Positions 1 through 9,377 of a stretch of DNA of 64,000 nucleotides are shown one piece after another. How positions within the stretch are numbered: the first letter of the stretch is position 1; each line of letters starts with the position of its first letter. The notes under the pieces were generated by a model that did not search any database, was not told the DNA's origin, and worked only from the letters and a program-made list of their open reading frames with translations. A program made the translations under genes and the position numbers. This DNA comes from an uncultured Pseudomonadota bacterium (GTDB lineage Bacteria > Pseudomonadota > Gammaproteobacteria > Methylococcales > Methylomonadaceae). The DNA is taken from contig CAIXED010000041.1 of the NCBI GenBank assembly GCA_903918375.1, positions 1 to 64,000 of the forward strand, read 5' to 3'.

Positions 1-198
1 GACACCGTCGAAAAACAATACCTCGCCGCCAAACAACGCCTTGACCGCCTGAGCCAATCAATCCTAGCAAAAGCCTTTCGCGGCGAACTGGTGCCCCAAG
101 ACCCCAACGACGAACCCGCCGCCGAACTACTCAAACGCATCAAAGCCGAACGCCAAGCCCAACCCGCAGCGAACCGCAAACGCAGCAAATCGGCATGA
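1..198 (+). CDS. hsdS: Type I restriction enzyme specificity subunit, C-terminal fragment
   Basis: Frame 1 is open from the window edge to a TGA at 196-198, giving the last 65 residues of a protein. The stretch [19 protein letters not shown] followed by DEPA and a basic tail rich in Arg and Lys is the usual C-terminus of HsdS, the subunit that chooses the DNA target of a type I restriction-modification complex. The coiled segment before it ([14 protein letters not shown]) fits the conserved helical spacer of HsdS. The target recognition domains and any hsdM or hsdR genes lie outside the window, so nothing can be said about specificity or whether the system is complete. Confidence 0.8.
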   Translation, partial: DTVEKQYLAAKQRLDRLSQSILAKAFRGELVPQDPNDEPAAELLKRIKAERQAQPAANRKRSKSA

Positions 199-432
199 TC
201 GAGGGTAGGGTGCAAACTTTTGTTATTGATGGTGCATAAAATACCCCCTACGCCTGATCAACCAACAACCGTGAACCGATAGGATGTTTTTGGGGCTCTA
301 TTCTCAATCCTTATACTGACAAGGCAGTTCTTAAGGGTAAGCATTGCTGGATATTGAGTGGGCCGTTAAGTAACAACTAATTTTCGGCCAATATCATTTG
401 ATGAACCTGAGCATAATCAACTTTCACAACAA

Positions 433-1599
433 ATGAGCATATTTATGATCCCTGTTATTCGAGCAATTTTCTTAGTATCAAGTTTTTATTGTTCTTCGGC
501 TTTTGCTGAATCGGGTGTTGAGTCCGAGAGTAAGTCAAAGACAGCCGAGCCAGCTCCGCAGGAACAGACGCTAAAGCAAGAAACTCAACCGGTTGTTGCA
601 TTGCCGGTTACAGAGCGAAAAAAAGTGCACTTTGAGCACAAATCAAATACTAATGACGTCATCCATGTTTGCTCTAGCGGCTGTGACAGCAAAGATTTAC
701 AAGATGCGGTAAATCGAGTCAGTGTTGGTGGTGAAATTAGACTGGCTCCCAACGTGTTTCATACTTGTGCGGTGATTGATAAACCGGTACATATTCGCGG
801 ATGGAACGGTCGTTGCGGAGATACTACTGAACTCGTCAGTATCTGTAAGGGCAAAGCCGCACTGGTTACGACTGCGGCCAATATTCATCTTGAAAATATA
901 ACCATTCGTGATATTGCTAACCAAGACGGTACCGGTGCTTGCGTTAGCATGGAGCCAGGTACCCGCGATCTTACCCTGCAAAATATTCGTTGTAGAAAAA
1001 GCCAAAATGGTTTGCTGGGAAGTGTGTCTGGAACGCTACTGATTGAAGAGTCGCTATTTACTGATAATGGCTTTGGCAATGGTCAGGGGCATGGGATTTA
1101 TTTAACGGGTGGCGATCAAGTGGTTATTCGCCGCAGCAATATTTTATCGACGCAAAATGCTGGACATGCGCTGAAAGTCGGTGCCGCCGAACTGACCGTG
1201 GAAGACAGCGTGATTGCCGCATTGAACGGACATAATTCGCTAGCGATTGATGCTTATCGTGGTGGCAATATCACGCTGAAAAACAACATCATCCAACAAG
1301 GTCCGCAATCTGAAAACAACAACATGATTAGACTGGCTTCAGAACCGAGTCAATCGTTACCCAATAACCATGCGCTGTTGGCCGAGAATAATTGGTTCAT
1401 TTTTGATCGTTCTGGCAGTAATGTGTTACTGAGCGGCAATGGCTTGGGGCCGATCACTTTGCATAATAACCGTATCGTGGGAAAAGCTAGTTGGGGATTA
1501 AAACCTAGCGAAGAGCGTAATACTCGGCGGTATAAAAATCGTAAAGCCGCTAAGCTGAATAAATATGACGGCGAGCGGTCTAGCTTGCCAGGGCAGTAA
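433..1599 (+). CDS. Exported right-handed parallel beta-helix protein
   Basis: The 388-residue protein starts with a signal peptide (hydrophobic run to about residue 25, AFA cleavage motif). A low-complexity Glu/Lys/Gln/Pro linker follows to about residue 65, then a Cys-containing domain with several cysteines between residues 79 and 135. The rest is a run of short repeats with the pattern of a parallel beta-helix (LENITIRD, LTLQNIRC, LLIEESLF, VVIRRSNI, LTVEDSVI, ITLKNNII), as in pectate-lyase-like and NosD-like proteins. No lyase or epimerase catalytic motif was recognised, so the substrate is unknown. The paired cysteines suggest disulfides and a periplasmic or extracellular place. A second ATG at 445 would also keep the signal peptide; neither ATG has a clear ribosome binding site. 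Confidence 0.65.
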   Translation: MSIFMIPVIRAIFLVSSFYCSSAFAESGVESESKSKTAEPAPQEQTLKQETQPVVALPVTERKKVHFEHKSNTNDVIHVCSSGCDSKDLQDAVNRVSVGGEIRLAPNVFHTCAVIDKPVHIRGWNGRCGDTTELVSICKGKAALVTTAANIHLENITIRDIANQDGTGACVSMEPGTRDLTLQNIRCRKSQNGLLGSVSGTLLIEESLFTDNGFGNGQGHGIYLTGGDQVVIRRSNILSTQNAGHALKVGAAELTVEDSVIAALNGHNSLAIDAYRGGNITLKNNIIQQGPQSENNNMIRLASEPSQSLPNNHALLAENNWFIFDRSGSNVLLSGNGLGPITLHNNRIVGKASWGLKPSEERNTRRYKNRKAAKLNKYDGERSSLPGQ

Positions 1600-1613
1600 A
1601 TCTGGTTACAGGC

Positions 1614-1645
1614 GGCTTCGAGGTTAACCTTATACACTCGAAGCC
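1614..1645. terminator. Hairpin between convergent genes
   Basis: GGCTTCGAG at 1614-1622 pairs perfectly with CTCGAAGCC at 1637-1645, with a 14-base loop. It sits just past the beta-helix gene stop and faces the end of lolA. There is no T-run after either arm, so it may work as a weak bidirectional terminator or only protect transcript ends. Confidence 0.35.
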
Positions 1646-1718
1646 AACTGTTTAGGGATTGCGAACTATATGCTTTGCGTTGTTGAGCATATCTTGTATG
1701 AATAATTTTATTGGATGC

Positions 1719-2342
1719 TTAATTCTCAAAAACATCCGCGCCTTTCGGTGCTTTAAAGTTAAACAAATCGCTATTCAAATTAGGATTAACCTGAATATTG
1801 GTGAAATAAATTCGGGTTAATTGACCAAAGTTGTCGCTTAATTCCATGCCGCCGAGCTGGCCGTTTTCCATACCAATCAGAATATATTTGAAACCGCTTT
1901 CGTCATTTTTCGGCGATAGTCGCACCCAGTTCATGCCGTCATCTTGGCCTTGATCATCAAGCTTAAATTTTTCTTCAATATCGACTTGGCCGGTCAGTAA
2001 TAAGGCTGGAGTTGAGCCTAGTGAGTCGTCGAGTTTTTTAACGGTGACTTGTTCTAAATCAGCATCGTAAAACCAGACTTTGCCACCGTTTGAAACGATT
2101 TCTTGCGTGAATGGTTTTAGATAATTCCATCGGAATTTACCTGGGCGGCTGAGGTAAAACTTGCCGGTGCTGGTTTGTCCTGCGCGACCGGCTTTATCAA
2201 AACTGACTTGTTTAAAATCAGCGCTTAAGCCAGCGCTGGCGTGTAAGAAAGTTTTTAACTGGGCAATCGGTGTTGCTTCAGCGAATGCGGCAGTGGTTAA
2301 ACATAAAGAAATCAATAAGCTGCTAATAATTTTAAAAGGCAT
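1719..2342 (-). CDS. lolA: Outer-membrane lipoprotein carrier protein LolA
   Basis: LolA is the periplasmic chaperone that takes lipoproteins from the LolCDE transporter and hands them to LolB at the outer membrane. The 207-residue length is normal. There is a signal peptide ending near AFA (residue 21), then the family pattern: LKTFLHASAGLSADFKQ, GKFYLSRPGKFRWNY, and a VSNGGKVWFYDADLEQVTV strand pair, with a conserved C-terminal region IYFTNIQVNPNLNSDLFNF. Its start is only 6 bases past the PBP1b stop, so the two are probably cotranscribed; both serve the cell envelope. In many gammaproteobacteria lolA instead follows ftsK, so this placement is a lineage difference. Confidence 0.9.
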   Translation of the reverse strand: MPFKIISSLLISLCLTTAAFAEATPIAQLKTFLHASAGLSADFKQVSFDKAGRAGQTSTGKFYLSRPGKFRWNYLKPFTQEIVSNGGKVWFYDADLEQVTVKKLDDSLGSTPALLLTGQVDIEEKFKLDDQGQDDGMNWVRLSPKNDESGFKYILIGMENGQLGGMELSDNFGQLTRIYFTNIQVNPNLNSDLFNFKAPKGADVFEN

Positions 2343-2348
2343 GGTTTT

Positions 2349-4688
2349 TTAAAAGGGGTTTAAGTTGTTAATCCAGTTTTGTGAGCCATTAGCACTAGCG
2401 CCGCATTCGGAAAGCTCGCTAGGGCCAGAGCCATCAACAAATGGCATTAGTTGTGCATTGGTACAGTTTTCAGCGCTTAATTGGCCGCTTGCGCCATCTA
2501 TCCATTGCATTTGAACATTGTCTGGTGGAATTAGTTTCACCGGTTGTTTGCTGATTTGGCGCATTAGTTCTGACCAGATTTGCAAAGCACCGGTGGCACC
2601 CGTTAAGCCGGTTGGTTTATTGTCATCTCGACCCACCCAAACTACCGATAAGAAATCACCGCTGAAACCTGCAAACCAACTGTCACGCAGTTGGTTGGTG
2701 GTGCCGGTTTTGCCGACTAGTGCCATTTCTGCTGGCATGTAGTTATAGGCTGATTTACCGGTACCATTGCGCATCACTTCTTGCATGATGGTGTTGGTAA
2801 TAAATGTCGCCGCCGGATCGACCGCTTGGCGTACCGTAAACGGATAGCTTTGTAAGGCTTTGCCATCGCTGGCATTGACGGCGCGGATTGAGCGTAAAGG
2901 CGTGGCATAACCATCGCCCGCTAAAGTTTGGTAAAGCTGGGTGACTTCAAGTGGTGTCAGTGGTGATGCACCGAGTAAAAACGAGGGGAATAAATCCACC
3001 GGACGGCTGACACCCATGTTTTTTAGATTATTGGCAATTCTCGATAAGCCAATATCCATGCCGATTCTGACCGTTGCCATGTTATAGGAGTTGGCTAGGG
3101 CAGTGTGTAGCGGGACGATGCCGTGTTCGCGGTTGTCGTAGTTTTTCGGCGACCACATTTTGTCTTTTTCGGCTTCAATTTCCACTTCGGTATCGCTGAC
3201 TGGGGTGTTGATTGTGTAGCGATCTGGGTGCTCTAAAGCCGTTAGATAAACGAAAGGTTTAATCAAAGAACCGATGGGTCTTACTGCATCCAATGCGCGA
3301 TTAAAGCCAGTTGATGAGGCTTCGCGGCCACCGGTTAAGGCGACGATTTCGCCGCTATCACGGCGGGTGACAATAATTGCACTTTCTAATTCAGTGCTTT
3401 TCGGGCTTTTTTCTAGTTGATTGAGTTTGCTGGTGATTGATGCCTGTAATTTATCTTGGATGCGAGTATCCAAGGTGGTGACTATCCGTAAGCCTTCTGA
3501 GGTTAAGTCTTCCTCTTTATATTCTTGCTTTAATTGACGTTTAACTAAATCAATAAAGTCTGGGTAGCGGTTGGCAGAACGGTGGGTAACTGCCGCTACA
3601 GTTAGCGGAGTTTGTTTGGCTTCGGCGGCTTGTTGAGCGGTGATATAGCCTTCTTCTTGCATTGAATCCAGTACCAAATTACGGCGCTCTAAAGACCGTT
3701 CTGGATTACGGCGTGGGTCGTAGTAAGACGGGCCACGGACTAAGGCAATTAAGCTGGCTGTTTGTGGCAAAGATAGGTTTTTCAACGATTGTCCGAAGTA
3801 AAACTCACTCGCCAAGCCAAAGCCATGTACCGCACTAGCACCGTCTTGACCGAGAAAAATCTCATTTAGATAGGCTTCCAGAATTTCATCTTTGCTGTAG
3901 CGATATTCGAGAATCAAAGCCATCAACGCTTCGTTGACTTTACGTACTAAACTGCGTTCAGAGGTCAGGAAAAAGTTTTTGACCAACTGTTGAGTAATGG
4001 TACTGCCGCCTTGCACTAAGCCACCAGCCTTAACATTGGCCCACATCGCTCGGGCAATGCCTTTGGGTGACAGTCCAAAATGGCTGTAGAAATCCCGATC
4101 TTCGGTTGAAAATAGACCCTGTAACAATTGCGGCGGGGTTTCTTCTAATTTGATTAAGATGCGATCTTCTTTTAATTTGGGGTAAAAGCTACCAATTTGC
4201 ACTGGATCAAGGCGCACAATCGCTAATTCGCTGCCGTTGACGCTATTAACTAAGCTACCAATACCACCGGCATTAAAGCTGATGTTGATTTGCTGACTTT
4301 CTTGGGCGGTGTCGCCAAAATTAAAGGTACGGGTTTTGATTCTGATCTGACCGCCTTTAATCACGTAAGCACCTTCACCGCTTAATTGCGGGTCTAATCG
4401 GTAATGTAATTGCTGTAGCAAGTCTTCCAAATCTTTACTGTTGATTGGCGCACCAGCATATAACTCAACTGGGCTGGCATAAACCCGAGCAGGAATCGTC
4501 CAGCGTTTGCCTTCAAATTGTTCGCGAACGTTAAAGTCTAGGTATCCAACGTAAGAAAGAAGGAAGAAACCGCCTGCTAAGGCAAAAGGAACTAACGCTT
4601 TTAGCCACCAAAAAGAACGTGGTTTAGCTTTTTTGCTACGGCTGCTGCGATTGCTACGGGTATTGGTGCTATTAGGTCTTCTGGCCAT
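2349..4688 (-). CDS. mrcB: Penicillin-binding protein 1B, bifunctional glycosyltransferase/transpeptidase
   Basis: This class A PBP polymerises glycan strands and cross-links peptides in peptidoglycan. The 779-residue protein has a basic cytoplasmic tail, one transmembrane segment (about 29-50) and a UB2H-like region (about 70-160). The glycosyltransferase domain has the catalytic EDRDF at 196-200 and GGSTITQQLVKN at about 227-238. The transpeptidase domain has the active-site SLIK at 474-477, SYN at about 534 and KTGT at 660-663. All key motifs are present, so it should be active. It is slightly short of the E. coli enzyme (844 residues), mainly at the termini. The UB2H domain implies an LpoB-like activator, which is not in the window. 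Confidence 0.95.
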   Translation of the reverse strand: MARRPNSTNTRSNRSSRSKKAKPRSFWWLKALVPFALAGGFFLLSYVGYLDFNVREQFEGKRWTIPARVYASPVELYAGAPINSKDLEDLLQQLHYRLDPQLSGEGAYVIKGGQIRIKTRTFNFGDTAQESQQINISFNAGGIGSLVNSVNGSELAIVRLDPVQIGSFYPKLKEDRILIKLEETPPQLLQGLFSTEDRDFYSHFGLSPKGIARAMWANVKAGGLVQGGSTITQQLVKNFFLTSERSLVRKVNEALMALILEYRYSKDEILEAYLNEIFLGQDGASAVHGFGLASEFYFGQSLKNLSLPQTASLIALVRGPSYYDPRRNPERSLERRNLVLDSMQEEGYITAQQAAEAKQTPLTVAAVTHRSANRYPDFIDLVKRQLKQEYKEEDLTSEGLRIVTTLDTRIQDKLQASITSKLNQLEKSPKSTELESAIIVTRRDSGEIVALTGGREASSTGFNRALDAVRPIGSLIKPFVYLTALEHPDRYTINTPVSDTEVEIEAEKDKMWSPKNYDNREHGIVPLHTALANSYNMATVRIGMDIGLSRIANNLKNMGVSRPVDLFPSFLLGASPLTPLEVTQLYQTLAGDGYATPLRSIRAVNASDGKALQSYPFTVRQAVDPAATFITNTIMQEVMRNGTGKSAYNYMPAEMALVGKTGTTNQLRDSWFAGFSGDFLSVVWVGRDDNKPTGLTGATGALQIWSELMRQISKQPVKLIPPDNVQMQWIDGASGQLSAENCTNAQLMPFVDGSGPSELSECGASANGSQNWINNLNPF

Positions 4689-4786
4689 TCAATTAAGGAT
4701 GTAATTTGCGTGGCCGATTGCTCGGCGGGTCTATAGATAGGTTGGCATTATCCAATAAATAGACAAGCTGACCAAATCGATGCGGT

Positions 4787-5854
4787 TTATTTATCTTTTA
4801 GTTGTTGTAAAGCCCACTCAACATGCTCTTTGACTAATTCAGTTGAGTGATTGTGCATAGCGTTTAAAGCGTCAATTACTTCTGGTTGTTTTTTGCCATT
4901 CCCCAAGGCAACCGCAATATTGCGTAGCCAACGCTGATGACCAATGCGGCGAATTGCCGAACCTTCGGTTTTCTGTAAAAACTCAGTTTCGCTCCATGCA
5001 AACAATTCCAATAAAGTGGCGGTATCGAGTTTGTGTCTGGGTTTAAAGTCGCTTTCGGCGCTGAGTTTGGCAAAGCGATTCCAAGGGCAAATCAATTGGC
5101 AATCATCACAGCCATAAATCCGATTGCCGATTAATGGCCGCAAAGTTTCGGGAATGCTGCCGTGTAATTCGATGGTTAAGTAAGACACGCAGCGCCGAGC
5201 ATCGACTTGATAAGGCGCAACAATGGCTTGGGTTGGGCAAATTGTTAAACAGGCTTGGCATTGGCCGCAATGATTGCTGGTTGCGCTATCAGCGGGTAAG
5301 GGCAGGTCGGTGTAGATTTCACCGAGGAAAAACCAAGAACCGGCTTGGCGATTGATGAGGTTGCTGTGTTTGCCTATCCAGCCCAAACCCGCTTTTTCGG
5401 CAAGCGCTTTTTCTAAAACTGGCGCACTATCAACAAACGCTCGATAACCAAATTCACCGATGTTGTCGCTGATTTTTTCCGCTAATTTTTGCAATCGATT
5501 GCGTAGTACCTTGTGGTAATCGCGGCCTAAGGCGTAACGAGAGATAAAGGCAGCGCTGGGATTATCGAGGACGGGTTGGCTGTGATTGGCGGCTTGATAG
5601 AGATAATCCATCCTGACGCTAATCACGCTGCGAGTGTTTTCTTGTAGCAGCGCTGGGCGGCTGCGTTTTAAGCCGTGGGCGCTCATGTATTGCATTTCAC
5701 CGTGGTAATCTTTTGCTAACCAGTGCTGTAAATGTTGCTCGGCGCTGCTTAAATCGGTGTCGCTAATGCCCACTTGCTGAAACCCCAGTTCTAAACCCCA
5801 TTGTTTAATCTCAAGGCTGAGTTGTTGAAAATCGATAGCTGGCGTAGATGGCAT
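4787..5854 (-). CDS. queG: Epoxyqueuosine reductase QueG
   Basis: QueG carries out the last step of queuosine synthesis in tRNA, reducing epoxyqueuosine with a cobalamin cofactor and two [4Fe-4S] clusters. The sequence shows both ferredoxin-type clusters (CGQCQACLTICPTQAI, and CDDCQLICPWN in the second half) and the family N-terminus with GFQQVGISDTDL. I chose the ATG at 5854 (355 residues, normal for the family) over an upstream in-frame start at 5905, because the longer form adds a Cys-rich extension untypical of QueG and runs across the divergent promoter into the neighbouring gene. The C-terminal HEAT-like region (IRRIGHQRWLRNIAVALGN) is present. It is divergent from nnr, as queG often is. 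Confidence 0.92.
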   Translation of the reverse strand: MPSTPAIDFQQLSLEIKQWGLELGFQQVGISDTDLSSAEQHLQHWLAKDYHGEMQYMSAHGLKRSRPALLQENTRSVISVRMDYLYQAANHSQPVLDNPSAAFISRYALGRDYHKVLRNRLQKLAEKISDNIGEFGYRAFVDSAPVLEKALAEKAGLGWIGKHSNLINRQAGSWFFLGEIYTDLPLPADSATSNHCGQCQACLTICPTQAIVAPYQVDARRCVSYLTIELHGSIPETLRPLIGNRIYGCDDCQLICPWNRFAKLSAESDFKPRHKLDTATLLELFAWSETEFLQKTEGSAIRRIGHQRWLRNIAVALGNGKKQPEVIDALNAMHNHSTELVKEHVEWALQQLKDK

Positions 5855-5866
5855 GGCGGCTTGGAC

Positions 5867-5872
5867 TATAAT
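5867..5872 (+). promoter_or_regulatory. nnr: Candidate -10 element in the queG/nnr divergent gap
   Basis: A perfect TATAAT lies 32 bases before the preferred nnr ATG, inside the 49-base gap between the preferred starts of queG and nnr. No good -35 is visible at the right distance, so this is a weak promoter call. Its position argues against the longer upstream starts of both genes. Confidence 0.35.
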
Positions 5873-5903
5873 CGCGAAATCATCACATTTTACACAACAA
5901 GCC

Positions 5904-7367
5904 ATGTCTGATTTAGCTAAGCCGCTGTATCGTGTCGCGCAAATACGCCAAGCCGAACAATTCGCGATTGAAAACCTACAGATTCCCAGTTTGCAATTAA
6001 TGCAAAGTGCTGGCTTGGCGGCGTTTAAAGTGTTGCAGCAACGCTGGCCGCAGCAAAAGCAGATTAGTGTGTTTTGTGGTGCGGGGAATAATGCGGGGGA
6101 TGCTTATGTTTTGGCTTCACTGGCTATCAAGTCAGGGTATTCGGTTGAAGTGTTTGCGATTGGCGCGATAGCTCGGTTAAAAGGTGATGCTTTGCTTTGT
6201 GCGGAAGCTTTTGTGGAAAATGGTGGCGTGGTTAAAGCTTGGACTGCGGATAGTTTAGTGACGGCTGGCGTGGTAGTTGATGGCTTGTTGGGAACGGGGC
6301 TTAATCGTCGGGTTGATACAGATTATGCAGCGGTGATTAATGCGATTAATGCCGCTGAATTGCCGGTGTTGGCGATTGATGTGCCGTCTGGTTTGCAAGC
6401 TGATAGCGGTTGTGTGTTGGGCGTGGCGATTAAAGCCACTGTTACCGTGACTTTTGTCGGATTAAAAAGTGGTTTATTTACCGGACAAGCAGCGGATTAT
6501 TGCGGCGAGATTATTGCAGCCGATTTGGATTTGCCGGTCAGCGTTTTTGAGCAATTACCGATTGCTGCTCACTTATTAGAAAAACCAAAGTTAGCGAAGC
6601 GGCCGCGTTGCGCTCACAAAGGCCATTTTGGCCATCTGTTATTGATTGGTGGTAATCACGGCTACAGCGGTGCGATTCGTTTGGCGGGTGAGGCGGCGTT
6701 ACGCAGTGGTGCCGGATTAGTCACTATTGCTACTCGCGAGTCGCATAGTGGTTTGTTAAATATCGGACGGCCTGAATTAATGTGTCACGGCGTCGAAGAT
6801 TTATCCCAGCTTCAAGCGCTATTAGAAAAAGCCACTGTGATTGTGATTGGCCCAGGTTTAGGCCAAGACCAATGGGCACGGATGTTGTTTGAGGCAGTTT
6901 TGGCGAGTGATAAACCCTGCGTGGTCGATGCCGATGCTTTAAATTTATTAGCTGAACAAGTTCGTCGTCGGGATAACTGGATTTTAACCCCGCATCCCGG
7001 TGAGGCTGGACGCTTGTTGGCTTGTGCCAATAGCACGATTGCCAGTGATCGCTTTGCAGCGGTGAGCGAGTTGCAGCAGCGCTTTGGTGGGGTTTGTGTT
7101 TTAAAAGGCGCGGGGAGTTTAATCAGTGATAGGCAGCAAATTTTTGTTTCAACCACTGGTAATCCCGGTATGGCCAGCGGTGGCATGGGCGATGTCTTAT
7201 CAGGAATTACAGGGGCTTTGTTAGGGCAAGGTTTTTCGTTAATAGAAGCCGCTAAAATTGCTGTTTATATTCATGGTGAAGCGGCTGATAAAGCGGTGTT
7301 AGCCGATGGCGAACGCGGCTTGTTAGCCAGTGATTTATTGCCTTATTTGCGTGCCTGTTTGAATTAA
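5904..7367 (+). CDS. nnr: Bifunctional NAD(P)H-hydrate epimerase / ADP-dependent NAD(P)H-hydrate dehydratase
   Basis: This enzyme repairs hydrated NAD(P)H: the N-terminal YjeF domain epimerises the damaged cofactor and the C-terminal kinase-like domain dehydrates it using ADP. The N-terminal half has FCGAGNNAGDAYVLA, DGLLGTGLNR and AIDVPSGLQADSG; the C-terminal half has GHLLLIGGNHGYSGA, VVDADALNLLA, ILTPHPGEAGRLL and the final GNPGMASGGMGDVLSG nucleotide loop. Starting at ATG 5904 gives 487 residues, normal for the fused form. In many relatives tsaE follows directly; here it does not. The coding strand is very rich in G and T, as elsewhere in this left part. Confidence 0.93.
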   Translation: MSDLAKPLYRVAQIRQAEQFAIENLQIPSLQLMQSAGLAAFKVLQQRWPQQKQISVFCGAGNNAGDAYVLASLAIKSGYSVEVFAIGAIARLKGDALLCAEAFVENGGVVKAWTADSLVTAGVVVDGLLGTGLNRRVDTDYAAVINAINAAELPVLAIDVPSGLQADSGCVLGVAIKATVTVTFVGLKSGLFTGQAADYCGEIIAADLDLPVSVFEQLPIAAHLLEKPKLAKRPRCAHKGHFGHLLLIGGNHGYSGAIRLAGEAALRSGAGLVTIATRESHSGLLNIGRPELMCHGVEDLSQLQALLEKATVIVIGPGLGQDQWARMLFEAVLASDKPCVVDADALNLLAEQVRRRDNWILTPHPGEAGRLLACANSTIASDRFAAVSELQQRFGGVCVLKGAGSLISDRQQIFVSTTGNPGMASGGMGDVLSGITGALLGQGFSLIEAAKIAVYIHGEAADKAVLADGERGLLASDLLPYLRACLN

Positions 7368-7377
7368 CCGAAGTTTT

Positions 7378-7405
7378 CGTCATTCCCGCGAAGGCGGGAA
7401 TGACG
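7378..7405. repeat. REP-like palindrome (CGTCATTCCCGC family)
   Basis: CGTCATTCCCGC at 7378-7389 and its exact complement GCGGGAATGACG at 7394-7405 flank a GAAG loop. A longer relative is at 23958-24030. Such palindromes are common dispersed extragenic repeats in proteobacteria. This copy lies just past nnr and could also end or protect its transcript. Confidence 0.75.
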
Positions 7406-7499
7406 GAGTCAATGATCATCAATAGCACGTAAGATAATGGAGCTGTTGAGAGGCTTCAGTAGTTAAATTAATTGTAAAAAGCTTAGAAAAGGAATCGTT

Positions 7500-8468
7500 A
7501 TGCATCAGCATCAATTAGAAAATTGGCAACATTCTCATGAGTTTGCGCGGATTAATCGTCGCGGTGAAACTCGGACTAAATGGGTGTTGTTGTTAACCTT
7601 AACCACGATGTTGGTGGAAATTGCCGCTGGAATGCAGTTCCATTCGATGGCGTTGTTAGCCGATGGCTGGCACATGGCTACTCATGTGATGGCGTTTATG
7701 ATTGCGATTTTTGCTTATCGCTACAGCCGTATTCATCAGCAAGATCAAACTTTCGCTTTTAGTCCAGCCAAAGTAGGGATTTTGGGTGGCTTTGCCAGTT
7801 CGATTGCCTTGGCGATGGTGGCGTTGATGATGGTCGCCCAATCCGCTGAGCGCCTATTTTTTCCTCAAACCATTAGCTTTGATGAAGCGACTATTGTGGC
7901 AGTGGCTGGTTTGGTGATTAATTTGTTGAGTGCTTTATTACTGCGCGATCATCATGACCACGGACACCACCATCATAGCCACGATGACCACCACCATGAT
8001 GAACACGAACATCATCACCATCACGACCATAATTTACGCGCGGCTTATTTGCATGTAATGGCCGATGCGTTGACTTCTGTGTTGGCGATTGTGGCGCTGT
8101 TAGCCGGTAAATATTACGGCTGGGATTGGCTGGATACTGTGATGGGGTTTGTGGGCGCAGTGGTGATTTTGGTTTGGGCTTGGGGTTTGATTAAAGAAAC
8201 CAGTCCGGTTTTGTTGGATCAAAGTATCGGTGATGATTTTCAGCGCACCATTCAGTCGGCGATTGAAGAAGATGGTGAAGCCAAAGTGATTGATTTGCAT
8301 GTTTGGCGATTAACCGCCAGTCATTGTGCCGCGATAGTTAGTCTGGTTAGCCAAACCCCAAAATCACCGAGTTACTACAAAGGTTTATTAGCGAATTTGG
8401 TTGATATTGATCATCTCACTATCGAGATTAATGCTTGTGTGGGTGATGATTGTCGAATTAGCGATTGA
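7500..8468 (+). CDS. dmeF: Cation diffusion facilitator, DmeF-type Co/Ni efflux pump
   Basis: This inner-membrane metal/proton antiporter of 322 residues has the CDF architecture: six predicted transmembrane segments with the paired HxxxD-type site in ALLADGWHMATH (about 52-62) and HVMADALTSV after the loop. A very His-rich cytoplasmic loop runs from about residue 151 to 177. The opening LENWQHSHEF matches the DmeF subgroup, which exports cobalt and nickel, rather than zinc-type ZitB. The metal is inferred from family membership. No metal regulator such as DmeR is adjacent, and no riboswitch was recognised upstream. Confidence 0.8.
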   Translation: MHQHQLENWQHSHEFARINRRGETRTKWVLLLTLTTMLVEIAAGMQFHSMALLADGWHMATHVMAFMIAIFAYRYSRIHQQDQTFAFSPAKVGILGGFASSIALAMVALMMVAQSAERLFFPQTISFDEATIVAVAGLVINLLSALLLRDHHDHGHHHHSHDDHHHDEHEHHHHHDHNLRAAYLHVMADALTSVLAIVALLAGKYYGWDWLDTVMGFVGAVVILVWAWGLIKETSPVLLDQSIGDDFQRTIQSAIEEDGEAKVIDLHVWRLTASHCAAIVSLVSQTPKSPSYYKGLLANLVDIDHLTIEINACVGDDCRISD

Positions 8469-8480
8469 TAGCGATGTAAG

Positions 8481-8512
8481 TAGCGACACAGCTTGGTGTC
8501 GCTAGGTTTTTT
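8481..8512 (+). terminator. Rho-independent terminator after dmeF
   Basis: TAGCGACAC (8481-8489) pairs perfectly with GTGTCGCTA (8496-8504) across a six-base loop, and GGTTTTTT follows. It begins 12 bases after the dmeF stop codon. Confidence 0.8.
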
Positions 8513-8523
8513 AGTTCAGACGA

Positions 8524-9186
8524 TTAAATCCAATCCGAATCACCGCTATCATCTTGAAAATCACTATTATCACTAACTAGGTAATCATTTTGGTCTTGTT
8601 GGTTATCGGCCATTTGCATCGCATCATCACCATAGTAATTATTAATCACGGTTTGTTCGCTAAGGTTTTCGCTAAAGCCTTGATCATGTTGTCCCCAGCC
8701 TGATGAGCCGTGATGACCGCCCATTAAATTCTCAATCCCTTGGAATAAAAACGAGCCAGCCACCACACCAGCAGCTGTGGTTGCTACATTGCCTAAAAAG
8801 CTTGATGCACCGCCACCGAAGGCGCTGGGTTGAGCAATTGGTTGAACAGGCGGTTGAGCATAACGAGGCATTTGGTAGTTACCTGCGCCCGGTACTGGTG
8901 CGGCATTGCTTGCAGGCTGGGCCCAAGGATCGTTATTTAAGAAGCTAGCATTGCTGTTGCTGGCGGTATTTCTGACTTGATTTTGTAACTCAGCAATTTG
9001 AGCTTTAGCGTTGTTCAATGCTTGTTCTAAAATCAAAGCGCGTTGAATTAACAAATAATGAGCGTCCGGTTGCTGTTTGATCGCGGCTTGAATCAGTGCT
9101 TCAGCTTCAGGATCTTTTTGGCTGAGTTTGGCTTGGGTTAATTGATTCAGAAATTGATTTAATTGTTGCTGTTCTTGTGGGGTCAT
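8524..9186 (-). CDS. DUF2076 family protein
   Basis: The 220-residue protein opens with MTPQEQQQLNQFLNQLTQA and continues through KDPEAEALIQAAI and a predicted coiled coil with ALILEQALNNAKAQIAELQNQV, the pattern of DUF2076 proteins. The middle is Pro/Ala/Gln-rich, then comes a Gly-rich hydrophobic stretch (FLGNVATTAAGVVAGSFLFQGIENLMGG) that could insert in or lie against a membrane. The last 30 residues are strongly acidic. Some members are described as periplasmic ligand-binding sensors, but I see no signal peptide, so the location is open and the function is unknown. It is a single gene between dmeF and clpS. Confidence 0.65.
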   Translation of the reverse strand: MTPQEQQQLNQFLNQLTQAKLSQKDPEAEALIQAAIKQQPDAHYLLIQRALILEQALNNAKAQIAELQNQVRNTASNSNASFLNNDPWAQPASNAAPVPGAGNYQMPRYAQPPVQPIAQPSAFGGGASSFLGNVATTAAGVVAGSFLFQGIENLMGGHHGSSGWGQHDQGFSENLSEQTVINNYYGDDAMQMADNQQDQNDYLVSDNSDFQDDSGDSDWI

Positions 9187-9377
9187 GCGGGTTGCTCCAA
9201 TGCGGTTGTTGTATGAGTAATGACTGTAGCTGGCACTTTAAAGTTTCCAAGGTAAATTGGGATCATGTGATTAATTTCAATCGCAATGCTTAATTTTTTT
9301 ATGTGGCGATGCGGTAGCGGTTGAAATTTGCTGACTATGTCGCTATTTTAACCACATACTAATTGCAAACCCCCACC

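Noticed and set aside
5853-5905. Overlapping long N-termini of queG and nnr
   Set aside because: The extensions mirror each other across a divergent promoter region and do not match either family; the inner ATGs give normal lengths.
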